Source: Ovis canadensis (Eukaryota > Chordata > Mammalia > Artiodactyla > Bovidae). Taken from it: DNA of 64,000 bases. The position numbers were made by a program, and so were the translations under genes. The notes under the pieces are model-generated. The model had not been told where the DNA came from. It saw only the letters and a list, made by a program, of their open reading frames with translations, and made no database searches. This document shows positions 23,861-52,105 of this stretch, piece after piece. Location: assembly GCF_042477335.2 (NCBI RefSeq), contig NC_091247.1, forward strand, positions 11,335,501 to 11,399,500, read 5' to 3'. The stretch's first letter is position 1. Each line of letters begins with the position of its first letter.

Positions 23861-24849
23861 TCTACACTGTACCCCAAACCCAGCCTGCTGATTCTTTCTC
23901 TTCTCCATTTCAGTTTCTGGGTCTCTAGTTTGTTTGTTCCTTGTCCCACCTCCAGGAAATAGGCCTGGCACTTTGGGAAAGTCCCCACTTAGAAGAGAGA
24001 CCCTGGGCTTTGTTTACTTGGGGACGGAGGGAGGGAGCCTGGTTCAGGACTACACTCCTTCTCCTTCCCCTCTGGGTGGGTCTCATGGCCTGAGACAACT
24101 AGGCAGGAACTGGAAGTAAAGGACAAATAGGCCACCCAGGGGCTCCCACAGAGTGAAGAGGACTCTGTCTGCAAGCCCAGGTTCCCAGCTCCTCCTGCCT
24201 AAATTTGAATCCTAATCCATCACATCCTGTTCTGTGACTTTGGGAAGACACCTCATCTCTCTGAGCCTGAGTTTCCTTATCTCTCAAGTGCTACTGATGG
24301 GAGGTGAGGGGAAAAATATAACATTAACTACCTCCAGGATGGTAGAGAGGGTCTGAGACTGACCACAGGTGTGGAATGGTTAGTAGGGAACCAAGGAGGC
24401 CCTTTTGTGTTAGGGCCTTGCCACTGCCAGGAGGCCCTCATCCAGTAAGGCTGAGGATGGAGGGGGTGGCATAGAGGAAGAGGATGTCAGTAAATATCCA
24501 GCATGACTGGGGTGAGGCACACCCAGCCTGAGTGGTGGAAAGTGACAGCTGACTGCACATAGAGAAGGAGGGCAGGTAGGGAAACAGGCAGCAGGACTCT
24601 ACACTCACAGCCAGCCTGCGGGTACAGCGGCAAGCAGTCATTCGACAAACACTTGCTGCTGCTGGCTCTGTGCTGGCTGCTGTGGACTCAGAAATAAATC
24701 AGCCCTGAGCCTTTCCTTGAGGGTTCCCCAAGCTGGGGTGAATCATTCTATCACAGAAGGGCAAACAGTGCTCAGGATGATGTTGCAATCTCAAACTCCA
24801 CACAGAAAGGGCCCCTGAGGACAGACCCGCCAGTCCTTCGGTCGGTTTG

Positions 24850-25040
24850 GTTGTGTTTTGCTAATGTTTACTGAGCACATATGACATGCCAGGCAGCCAC
24901 TGCGCATGTTGTGTGTGTTGCCTCGTGTTGCCCTCTTTTTATGGGAGAGAATATGAGACCCAGAGAGAGGTCCCAGGTCCCACAGCAAGAACACAGAAGA
25001 GCTGGGATTTGATGGAGTCTCTGCCACTAGCACCTTGGCA
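24850..25040 (-). repeat. MIR SINE relic
   Basis: 'aatgtttactgagcacatat' and 'gacatgccaggcagccac', followed by a degenerate 'gagacccagagagaggtccc' and 'agctgggatttga'. This is the order of a reversed MIR. Confidence 0.75.
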
Positions 25041-25679
25041 ATTCTTCTCTAGACTCAAGGCCTTGTGAGGAGACTGGCAAAGCCAGGCTGGTTCTTTGCA
25101 TGGTGCTATGACGTTGAAAGACCCTGTTTGTCTTATGTAAGAAGGTGGAGAGAGCGCATTTGCCCCTCTTGTCATACTTTGTCAAGTAGATTTAGAATGA
25201 CTCCATGATTTGTAAAAACTAAAAAATATTTTAACTTCATCCCCAAATCTTCACAAAGTATCCCATCAAAAGAAGTGCAAAAGACTTTGCACTTGTTTTT
25301 TCATTGTTGTCACATGTAAGCGATATATTGGTGATAATAGGATATTTGCTGGAATATTTATTTTTTAAATTCAGAGGATGAGTGGTATCAATCTAGAAAC
25401 AAAATCATATTAATATGGAGACCCTAGTTGGATTCAGTCGTATACAAGAGAAGTGTATCCTATAAGAACTTCTGTGGGTAGAAAAATACACAATTATGAG
25501 GTCGTACACATTGGAGAATAAGTTGCAAATTATATCACAGTACAATTAGAATATATTGGATCAACAGAATTAATTAGTTATTGTCGGTAAACGTTTTGTC
25601 CTGTGTATATTTTCACAATAAAAACGTCTTACTTGTTGCATTGATCATTTCATAATATGATTAATGCAATATGTAAATC

Positions 25680-25765
25680 AGGTCCTCGTGCTGTATGCCT
25701 TAAACTTATACAGTGGTGTGTGTTAATTATTTCTCAATAAAACTGGGGGACCATGTTTTAAATGG
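25680..25765 (+). repeat. L1 3'-end relic
   Basis: 'gccttaaacttatacagtgg' followed by 'ttaattatttctcaataaaa' is the recurrent 3' terminus of old mammalian L1 copies. It contains a false AATAAA. Confidence 0.6.
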
Positions 25766-25809
25766 CATATTGAGGAAGACACATTAGGTTTTAAATATAG
25801 TTGGCTTCA

Positions 25810-26119
25810 AGGACTTCCCTCGTAGCTCAGTTGGTAAAGAATCTGCGTGCAGTACAGGAGACCTGGGTTCAATTCCTGGGTCGGGAAGATCCCCTGGAGA
25901 AGGAAATGGCAACCCACTCCAGTATTCTTGCCTGGAGAATCCCATGGACAGAAGAGCCTGGCAGGCTACAGTCCACGGGGTCACAAGAGTTGGACACAAC
26001 TTAGCGACTAAACCATCACTGGTGGTCCAGTGGTTAAGACACGGTGCTTCCCCTGCAGGTGGCAGTGGTTTGATCTCTGGTCAGTGAACTAAGATACCAC
26101 GTGACATGGGGTGTGTAAA

Positions 26120-26150
<31 letters not shown>
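25810..26150 (+). mobile_element. Composite Bov-tA::CHR SINE with (TA)n tail
   Basis: A Bov-tA (25810-26016; 'ggacttccctcgtagctcag' to 'ttagcgactaaaccatca') is joined directly to a CHR element that has lost its first ten bases (26017-26116; 'ctggtggtccagtggttaag'). Then come A12 and (TA)n. A 12-bp duplication, TATAGTTGGCTT, flanks the whole unit at 25796-25807 and 26151-26162. Confidence 0.85.
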
Positions 26151-26949
26151 TATAGTTGGCTTTAGTCATACAGAAAAACCCTTTTCATGCCAAGCCAGGT
26201 GAGTGAAGTGTTCTTCGTGATTTGTCTGTTTCCTCAAATGAAAAGGGTTGTGTGTGGACTTCCCCGGTGACGGCTCTGTGGTCCCCTGTGCCCCCTCCCC
26301 ACCCCCTAAGACAAAAGGCTGGGAGGTAAATTCTCTGAGGACAGAGACTCCTCTCTTTCCCTTTCCTCTAGTGCCTAGACCAGTGCTTGGCGCCCAGTGT
26401 GCCCTCAGTGAATGTGAGACGAATGAAGGAATACACGAAAGAGTGAGGCATGCGTGGGAGGGGCACAGAGCAGACCAACTGGGACCTCTGGGACCAGGAC
26501 CTGTCTGGGTCTGGAGGTTGGACAAGGACACCCTCAGCTGCATGGGAGGCCTAACCTTAAATCCCTTCCCTCTGCTCTGCCCTGGTCTAGTTACCTGCTT
26601 TTCCTACCCTGGAGCCACTGTAACCAACCACCTGGCCCTGCAGGCAGTCTCAGCCCAACCTCAACCCCCCCAGCTGTTGACCGAGAGCATCAGCAGCCTC
26701 TGTGGATGGTCACATCCAGAGAAGCCACCATGGACTAAACTGCACACACGAGCGGTGTTCAGTCAGCTCACCTGCTTGCCTTTCATCCCCCTCTTCCTTT
26801 CTTCATCTGCTGAAAGAGTAAAAAGACCAGGCCAAAGCAGCAGGGCCACCTGGTCGAGTCATCCGTGACCCTGCCTCCACACCAGCCCGACCTGACTCCC
26901 CTCACATGTCTGGGCCAGGCTGGACCCCGCTAGGCCAGGCCCCAGGGAG

Positions 26950-27341
26950 GTAGCCATTCAAGGGGAGAGAGGCTGGGCTGCAGGCCGGGTGGGGGAGCTG
27001 CCCATAAATCAGGCCCCGCTCCCACCCAGTCGCTAACAAGCGGGGCTGCCTACCCGCCTACGTGGGGTCCCTGCCTCTGCGCTGCCACAGCGGCCTGGAA
27101 CAGCCAGCTGGCCAAGGCCTCCAGAGTGCCTTGGCCTCCGCCCCCATCCGCGGCCCCGAGATAGATAGGAGTATTTTTTTTTTCTTTTAGGAGAAGAAAA
27201 AAAAAAATAGACCTAAATGAAGAGAAACACCAACAAAGAAGGAGAGAGGCCTGCAGAGTCACGTGGGGGCAGAGACCAATTGCGCCTCCGGTGGCCCCCC
27301 CACCCAGGGCGGGGAGGAGGAGGAGGAGGACGGACGGACAG
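26950..27341 (+). promoter_or_regulatory. NR5A1: NR5A1 (SF-1) proximal promoter
   Basis: Known elements of the SF-1 basal promoter appear in the known order. A double GATA lies at 27160-27167, a GC box (CCGCCCCC) at 27138-27145, and a SOX9-type AACAAAG at 27232-27238. A perfect E-box CACGTG is at 27260-27265 and a CCAAT box at 27276-27280. In rodents the SOX9 site, E-box and CCAAT box lie near -110, -82 and -65. That spacing puts the start site here at about 27342, in a TATA-less GC-rich context. The E-box is bound by USF-type factors in the known promoter. Confidence 0.88.
27260..27265 (+). promoter_or_regulatory. NR5A1: E-box (CACGTG) of the NR5A1 promoter
   Basis: A perfect CACGTG 11 bases upstream of the CCAAT box. 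In rodents the equivalent E-box is required for basal expression and is bound by USF proteins (established for this promoter). It includes a CpG, so its methylation state could matter. Confidence 0.88.
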
Positions 27342-27497
27342 GGCCAGCCTACTGTCCGCCCGCCGCCCGCCGTGGCGTAAAGAAGTTCCCGTGTGCCCAC
27401 GGTCACCACCGCCCCACCTGGGCCACTCGAGCTTCCCCTCGGACCCCCAGTGCCCACTGGCCACCCTCATCCAGCGTGCGAGCTCGCCTTCCGCTCC
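27342..27497 (+). other. NR5A1: NR5A1 noncoding exon 1 (start estimated)
   Basis: GC-rich 5'UTR exon ending at a consensus donor (ctcc|gtaagt) at 27498. NR5A1 in mammals has a noncoding first exon about 4 kb upstream of the ATG exon, as here. The start is placed only from the spacing to the E-box and CCAAT box. (GAG)n and CCGCCC-rich phrases give it strong secondary structure. Confidence 0.75.
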
Positions 27498-29254
27498 GTA
27501 AGTGAGGGCCTGGGCCCAGGCCTCTAATGGCCAGCCTCCCTCCTCAGTGCCTCCCTGCGGCCTGGGCCGGCCACTGCCTGCTCTGCTGAGTGACTAGTGC
27601 CCGCTCCTCTGGGCAGGAAAGGGGCCGGGGATCTCCCCAAATCTGCCCTCCTACCATGCTACCCGTTCTTTTCCCTGGCTGGCTGTTGGGAGGAGCTAGG
27701 CCTACGGGGACAGGCCCTACGGGGGTCTGTGGGGTGTCCTGCTGTCTCCGGGTGGCCGGGTTGCGTTGGCTCAAGCCTCGTAGCCTGGATGTACGTCCAT
27801 GGTCCCTGGGTCTGTCTTTGGGTCTCTGCGTCTCCCTGCCTGTGACTCTGTGCTGTCTCTGCGGATGTCTCTGAGTCTCTGTGTGGATTCAGATGTCTGT
27901 CTCTAGTATCCATCTGTCAGTCCCGGTTCTGTGGCTGGGCCAGGTCTGAGTTTGCTTCCCTGGGTAGGTGGGTGAGGGGCTGTGATTCCCCATATGTTGA
28001 GCTAGAACCTGGGCCTGTGAGGAGTGGGTGCAATGAAGCCTGGAGGGTCAACCCAAGGGCTCCCAGCCGGTGACTGTGGAACCTCTGAGAGAGGGGATCC
28101 TAGTGGAAGGGGAAGGAGAGAACTGGCTCAGAGCCCAGGCCCCACCCCACCTGGGTCCCCAGCCCAGACTTGCTTACACTGCCTGACTCCTCCTCAACAA
28201 GGTCTAGGAGACCCCCGTGGGCTCCATCCCAGAGGATCTGACTGGGGGTTCCCCAGCCCAGCCCTCCCCCTCAATCCCCTTCCCTCTCTGCTCCTGGTTG
28301 CCACTTTCTGAGGGCCCCCCCCTGACTGTTGAGTGGCAGCGGCCCCCATGCCCCAGCTCCTGCAGACACTCTGCTTTCTCAGGAGTTTGGGGTAGCGGGT
28401 GGAGAGGTCTGCAATAACGCTCTTTCCTCACTCCTCACCAAGACTGGTCCATGGACTCCCACGGAAACCACAGACTCTCTTCTGTAGGGCCGACCTTTTC
28501 CATTTTATATACGGAGAAATTGAGGTTCAGAGAAGCCAAGTGACCTGTCCGAGCTTTCCTCGCAAGTCAGCCGCAGTGCCTGTCCTTCATCAGCTGGGTG
28601 AGCGAGACGGGAGGTGGTCTGCATGGGGTCTTGAGGCCTCGGCTCTCAGGACCAAGGCACCTGCTCCAGCTAAAGCCAGAGGCCTCGGGGCAGAGGCCCA
28701 GATGAAGCTGACCGCAGCCCAGGGTCTGAGCCTTCAGATTTGAGCCTTTAGGGCGGCCGCGAAGCTGCGAATGCCTGACTGTGGTATTTGTCCGCTTGAA
28801 GATCATGCCTTTTTGGCTTCGTTGTTCGTTGTTCTCAACACTCTCTTGGACCCTAGTGCCCCGAGAGGGCAGGGGCAGGATGCGAGCAGGCCCCTTCCTC
28901 TCTGGGGTCTCAATTTTTTACATTTGAAAAATGAGAGTGACTGAATAGATGCCCCTCCTCCCCTTAGCTCAGAGCAATGGCTCAGCCCTTCAGCTCGAAG
29001 TCCCCAGGACACTTTTGTTCCTAGGGCTGCCGGGCACTCTCTTGCCCTGCTCCCAGCCCAAGTAAGAGCGCAGAACTGGACTGGAGAGGGATTTCTCCTG
29101 CCCCTGGGTTCTGTTCTCCCAGCTCTCATCCCATGGTTTTGAGTCCTCACCAGAGCTCAGAAAACTCTCAGGGTGGAATTAGTACGCCTCCCATTTCCAG
29201 CCAAGCAAACTGAAGCTCAAGAAGAGTTTGCCCCAGATCTCCCAACTGGATGCT

Positions 29255-29400
29255 TTCGGCGATTCCGCAGTGCCAGGCATGTGTTTTGCCAACACTACTT
29301 CCGTTCATCTGCACGGCCACCCTTAAAGTCCAGTTATCACTCCCACTTTACAGATGAGGAAACTGAGGGCTGCAGAGGGGAGATTTGCTTAAATCTCCGT
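29255..29400 (-). repeat. MIR SINE relic
   Basis: 'agtgccaggcatgtgttttg' followed by 'cccactttacagatgaggaa' and 'actgagggctgcagaggg': a well-preserved reversed MIR. A shorter MIR-like piece precedes it from about 29195. Confidence 0.85.
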
Positions 29401-29599
29401 TGAGGAAATGTACCTGGGTGGGGGTGGGGACTCAGTTTCTAGCCTTGAACCGGTATCTTGGCCACGGTCCCCCTACGTTTGCCCTATTTCCATGCTGCAA
29501 AACGGCCAGAGCCCCCAGCGTGGCCCTCACCAAGACTAAGCAGGATTTGCAAATAGGGACTCGCCTCCTTTCACCGCAGGAGGGTGGCCCAAGGCTCCC

Positions 29600-30550
29600 A
29601 GGCGCCCAGCACCTGCTCAGATTCCCGGGCGCCCGGGCTCCGGGGGGCCGGGATGGGGATGAGAGTCCGAGAGAGTGAGAGGAAAGACACGAACCCGTCT
29701 CGGTGGCGTTGGAGGGCGCGGGCCGGGCCTCCGCCCCCGAATACCGCAAGAGCCCATATAGAGGGGCCAGCCCCTGGTCCCTGCGCGGCGGGTTCGCACA
29801 GCGCGCACTGGCAGTGGAGGGGCCTGGGTCCCAGGTGCGCCTCGGAGCGGCCCTGGAGGCGGCGGGGGCGGGGAGGCGGGGGGGGGAAGCGCCGAGGCCC
29901 CGCGCCGCCAGCCCCGAGCCCCCGCCTCCCCGCCCCCGGCCCGAGCGGCCGTCATCGCGGGCGGGCGGCGCTGCGCCCGGGTGCGGCTCATCGCCGGCGG
30001 CGGCAGCGCGGCCAGGAGGTGCGGGGCTCGCGGTGGCCGGACGCGGGGCGCTGCTGCTCGCAGGAGCCGCCAGGTGGGCGCCGGGCGGGCTGCAGCCGCC
30101 GTCGCGCCCCTTTGCGCTGCCCGGCTCCATCTAGGCTCTGCGCGCTTCCCTCCTGGGGACTTCGACTCTCCGCCCGAGGTCGCTCCCCCGCCTCGGGCTC
30201 GGCCTCTCTCTCGGGGCCCGCGGGGTCTCCGTCCGAGATCTCTGCGCCTCGCGCCCGGCTTGCAGCTCCACGCCCGGCGCCCGCTGTCCCCGCTGCGCCC
30301 TCCTCGCCGGTCCCTGCCCGACGTCCCCGTCTCGGTGACACGGCCTCGGTCTCGGTGTCGGTGGCTGCCTCCCACGGGCTTTGTCTCTCCTGGCCTGGGG
30401 GCCCGGCAGCTCCGCGATTTCGGGCTCTCTGCCCGGGTGCCGTCGTTGTCCGCCTCTCTCAGCTCGAGCGCCTGTCCAGGTCCGACTCTGCCGGGCCACG
30501 CCTCTGAGCTCGGGGCCGGGGTCCGACCGCTTTCCGTGCGTCTCCCCGTC
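29600..30550. promoter_or_regulatory. NR5A1: Intragenic CpG island
   Basis: Dense CpG and very high GC by inspection (for example the stretch around 29860-30020), with GGGCGG / CCGCCC Sp1-type boxes. It lies 1-2 kb upstream of the ATG exon. CpG islands of this size usually mark a promoter, and alternative first exons are known for mouse Nr5a1, so an alternative start here is plausible but unproven. Exact island limits were not computed. Confidence 0.65.
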
Positions 30551-30559
30551 CGAGCCCTG

Positions 30560-30870
30560 GCCGGGCTCCGCCGTCTCTCCAGGTTTTCTCTCAGTGTCTC
30601 TGTCTCTCTGCCTGGGTATCTCCCAAGTCTCTCTGGCCTCTCCGGCGTCTTGGTCTGTCTCTCGTCTACCACTGTGTCTCTGGCTTTGCAGCTGTCTCTC
30701 CGAGGTTTTCTCTTTGGGCCTCTGTTCCCCAGTGTCTCTGATCTGTCTTTTTCTGCCCTCTGTGTGTGTCTCTGTCCTTCTCTCATCTCTCTGTCTCCAC
30801 TGCTCTCGGTCTCTACCTCTGTCTCGCTGTCTCTTCACCTTTCTTGTCTCCCTCAGGTTTTCTGACTCTG
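30560..30870 (+). repeat. CTCTGT-rich polypyrimidine tract
   Basis: About 300 bases of imperfect (CTGTCTCTC)n on the plus strand, purine-rich on the minus strand. Such tracts can form triplex or mirror structures. It abuts the CpG island. Confidence 0.75.
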
Positions 30871-31347
30871 CGTCAATGCCTCTCTGTCACTCTCGGATTT
30901 TCGTTGTCTCCGTTGCCCCCGGGGTACCCTCTCAGTTAAGTAGCCCCGGTCGGTGTCTCTGGCCCTCTTTTCTGCCCATCTCTGGGTCTCCCAGACTCTG
31001 CCTCTGTCTCCCTCGTCCCCATCCGATCCCCAGAACGCTTGGGCCCCATTCCACCCGGAGTTCAATGGCATCTCCCGGCGGGCGAGCTCATCGCGTTTTC
31101 TCAGAATCCGGGTTTTGTTCTTAAATGAACGAATCCGGATCAAAGCGCATTTAATCTGACAGTCCCAGGTCGGCCGCGGTGGGGGGCCACTCAGGAGGAG
31201 CCCCTGGGAGGGTGGGGAGCGGGCGCGGCGGGAGTGCCGGGACAGGGCCAGCAAGGGCCCCGCGCGCACGGGAGCTGCTCCGGACACATGTGCTGCTGTC
31301 GGCTGCTCAGGGCGCTCACATAGGGGGCCTGCAACAGGCGTCCTTGA

Positions 31348-50555
<19,208 letters not shown>

Positions 50556-50560
50556 GCCCA

Positions 50561-50670
50561 GGCCAGCGCGGGGGCGGGGCCGGGCCGGGGCCAGGGGCGG
50601 GGCCGGGCCAGCGCGGGGGAGGGGCCGGGCCAGCGCGGGGGAGGGGCCGGGCCGGGGCCAGGGGCTGGGC
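50561..50670 (+). repeat. NR5A1: GC-rich minisatellite at the start of the NR5A1 3'UTR
   Basis: About four imperfect copies of a 20-27-base unit built from 'ggccagcgcggggg' and 'ggccggggccagggg', starting six bases after the stop codon. Many G-runs of three or more on the sense strand could fold as G-quadruplex in RNA. Confidence 0.85.
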
Positions 50671-52082
50671 GCTGCGCCCCGCGGCCTCCAGGTGGTTTAC
50701 TTTTATTACGCTGGCCCAGGACCCCACCACGTAGGCCGCTGCCCCTCAGCTCTCGGAAGCCCCGTGTTTGGGGTGGGCGAGGGTGAGCAGGGCCTGGCTG
50801 AGGGCAGGTGGTCCCCATTCACCGCTGGCACTGGCCTGCCACTCAGAGTGCCCCAAGGAGGTGGCTGCTGGCCACTCCTTCCCTCCCCCTGCTCCCAGCT
50901 GTCTGTCCTGGAGTCTGGATCCCAGACCCAGGGAGGAGGTTCGGATTCCCTGGTGGGCCTCAACGTCCCTTGAGTCAGAGGTCATCCCTTCGTCCTCTCC
51001 TGGGAGCAGAGGCAGAGAGAGGTGGAGTGGACATCAGTGGGCGGGAGAGGAGTGGGTCTCCAGACCCCCTCCTGGAGACCAGGAGGGAAGCCCTCTGTTT
51101 TGTAAACTAAGGAGAACAGAGTTTGCAAACTTAGGCAAGGGACTGTTGGGCCCTGAAGGACACTGGGAGACTGGTTAGGACAAAAAGACCTCCTCCCTAA
51201 ACCCTCTGCCCCAACTGACGTCTGCAGGGGAGAACTTTGACACGTTGTTATCTGAAAAGCATTTTGCTACAATCATCTTTCTAACCCTCTCCCGCCAGAG
51301 AAGTTTGGTTTGGCACAATCGGCATTCTAGCCCTGTTCACAGTTGGCCCTCCTGGCTGGTATTTATCTGCAAGGCTGTAGTCAAGAAGTTTGTTTTGTTT
51401 TGTTATTTGATTTTAATTTAGATGCTCCTTGAAAGGTATGTATGTGGAGGGGCAGGGGACAGATCTGAGGTCTGAGACTGGGGGTACTAGCACCAAGGAC
51501 AGCCCATGGTTTCTCTCCAGACACCCTCATACCAAGTACCCCAGGGGTGGTGCTGGGTCATTATTCCTGAGCCCCCACTCCAATCCAGAGAAGAGACTGT
51601 CCCTCTACCTCACTAGGTGGACAGCAACATGGCCTGTGGGGAGCTCAGAGTCTCTGTGGGTGGGAATCAGGGTGATCTTGGGGGGAGAGTGTATGGGGCT
51701 TCAGATCAGGGACATTGCTAATGAACCATCTTTCACTGGCCCCATCCCATTGGGTTCCTTGCTGCACACCTTTGAAGCTGGACCTCAACTCCTCTCCTAC
51801 AACCCGAAAGACCCTCTCCAGGGCCAGGCACCAGGGAGAGGCCTCGGTGTCCTCTGTCTCCAGGCCGGGCGTCCATGGTCTGTCCTGCTTTCACGATGCT
51901 GTTGCAGCTTGTGCTGAGCTTGCCCAGTTGCAGATCGCTGGGCATCCCTGCCCCTGCCTTCCAGCACCCTGTCTCAGTTGCCGCCCCTCTCTTCCGAAAC
52001 ATGTGCCCCTGGCCAGGCTGGCGATCCCCCAGCCCCCAAATGAGAAGTGCCCTTAAGAACCCCTCAACCCTTGCAGCCCTGG

Positions 52083-52088
52083 AATAAA
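52083..52088 (+). terminator. NR5A1: NR5A1 polyadenylation signal
   Basis: AATAAA in 'ggaataaattttgcaattag'. The only canonical signal in the expected distance range after the NR5A1 stop. Confidence 0.85.
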
Positions 52089-52105
52089 TTTTGCAATTAG
52101 TTTCC

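Larger units (their letters stand above)
18291..27341. other. NR6A1-NR5A1 intergenic region
   Basis: 9 kb without a recognised gene. Repeats: CHR SINE 19294-19563; reversed MIRs near 19790-19995, 20540-20740, 21640-21780 and 24850-25040; a forward MIR near 24170-24330; an L1 3' end near 25680-25765; and a Bov-tA/CHR composite at 25810-26150. A pyrimidine-rich tract runs 23600-23860 and an AT-rich island 25190-25800. The last 400 bases are the NR5A1 promoter. A Kozak-type ATG with a downstream consensus donor sits at 22039-22260 but is not supported as a gene. Confidence 0.8.
50556..52105 (+). other. NR5A1: NR5A1 3' untranslated region
   Basis: About 1.55 kb from the stop to just beyond AATAAA at 52083-52088, similar in length to the human NR5A1 3'UTR. 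It begins with a GC minisatellite (next entry) and contains a T-rich segment near 51390-51420. No interspersed repeat is present. The cleavage site is inferred. Confidence 0.85.

Noticed and set aside
25735-25741. AATAAA as an alternative gene end
   Set aside because: It belongs to an L1 3'-end relic and no upstream transcript is seen.
29432-30865. Very long overlapping open frames on both strands (up to 389 codons)
   Set aside because: Located in the CpG island and polypyrimidine tract, where stop codons are rare. Residues are Arg/Pro/Ala/Ser-rich or Ser/Leu-rich low complexity, several frames are open at once, and no domain is recognisable.
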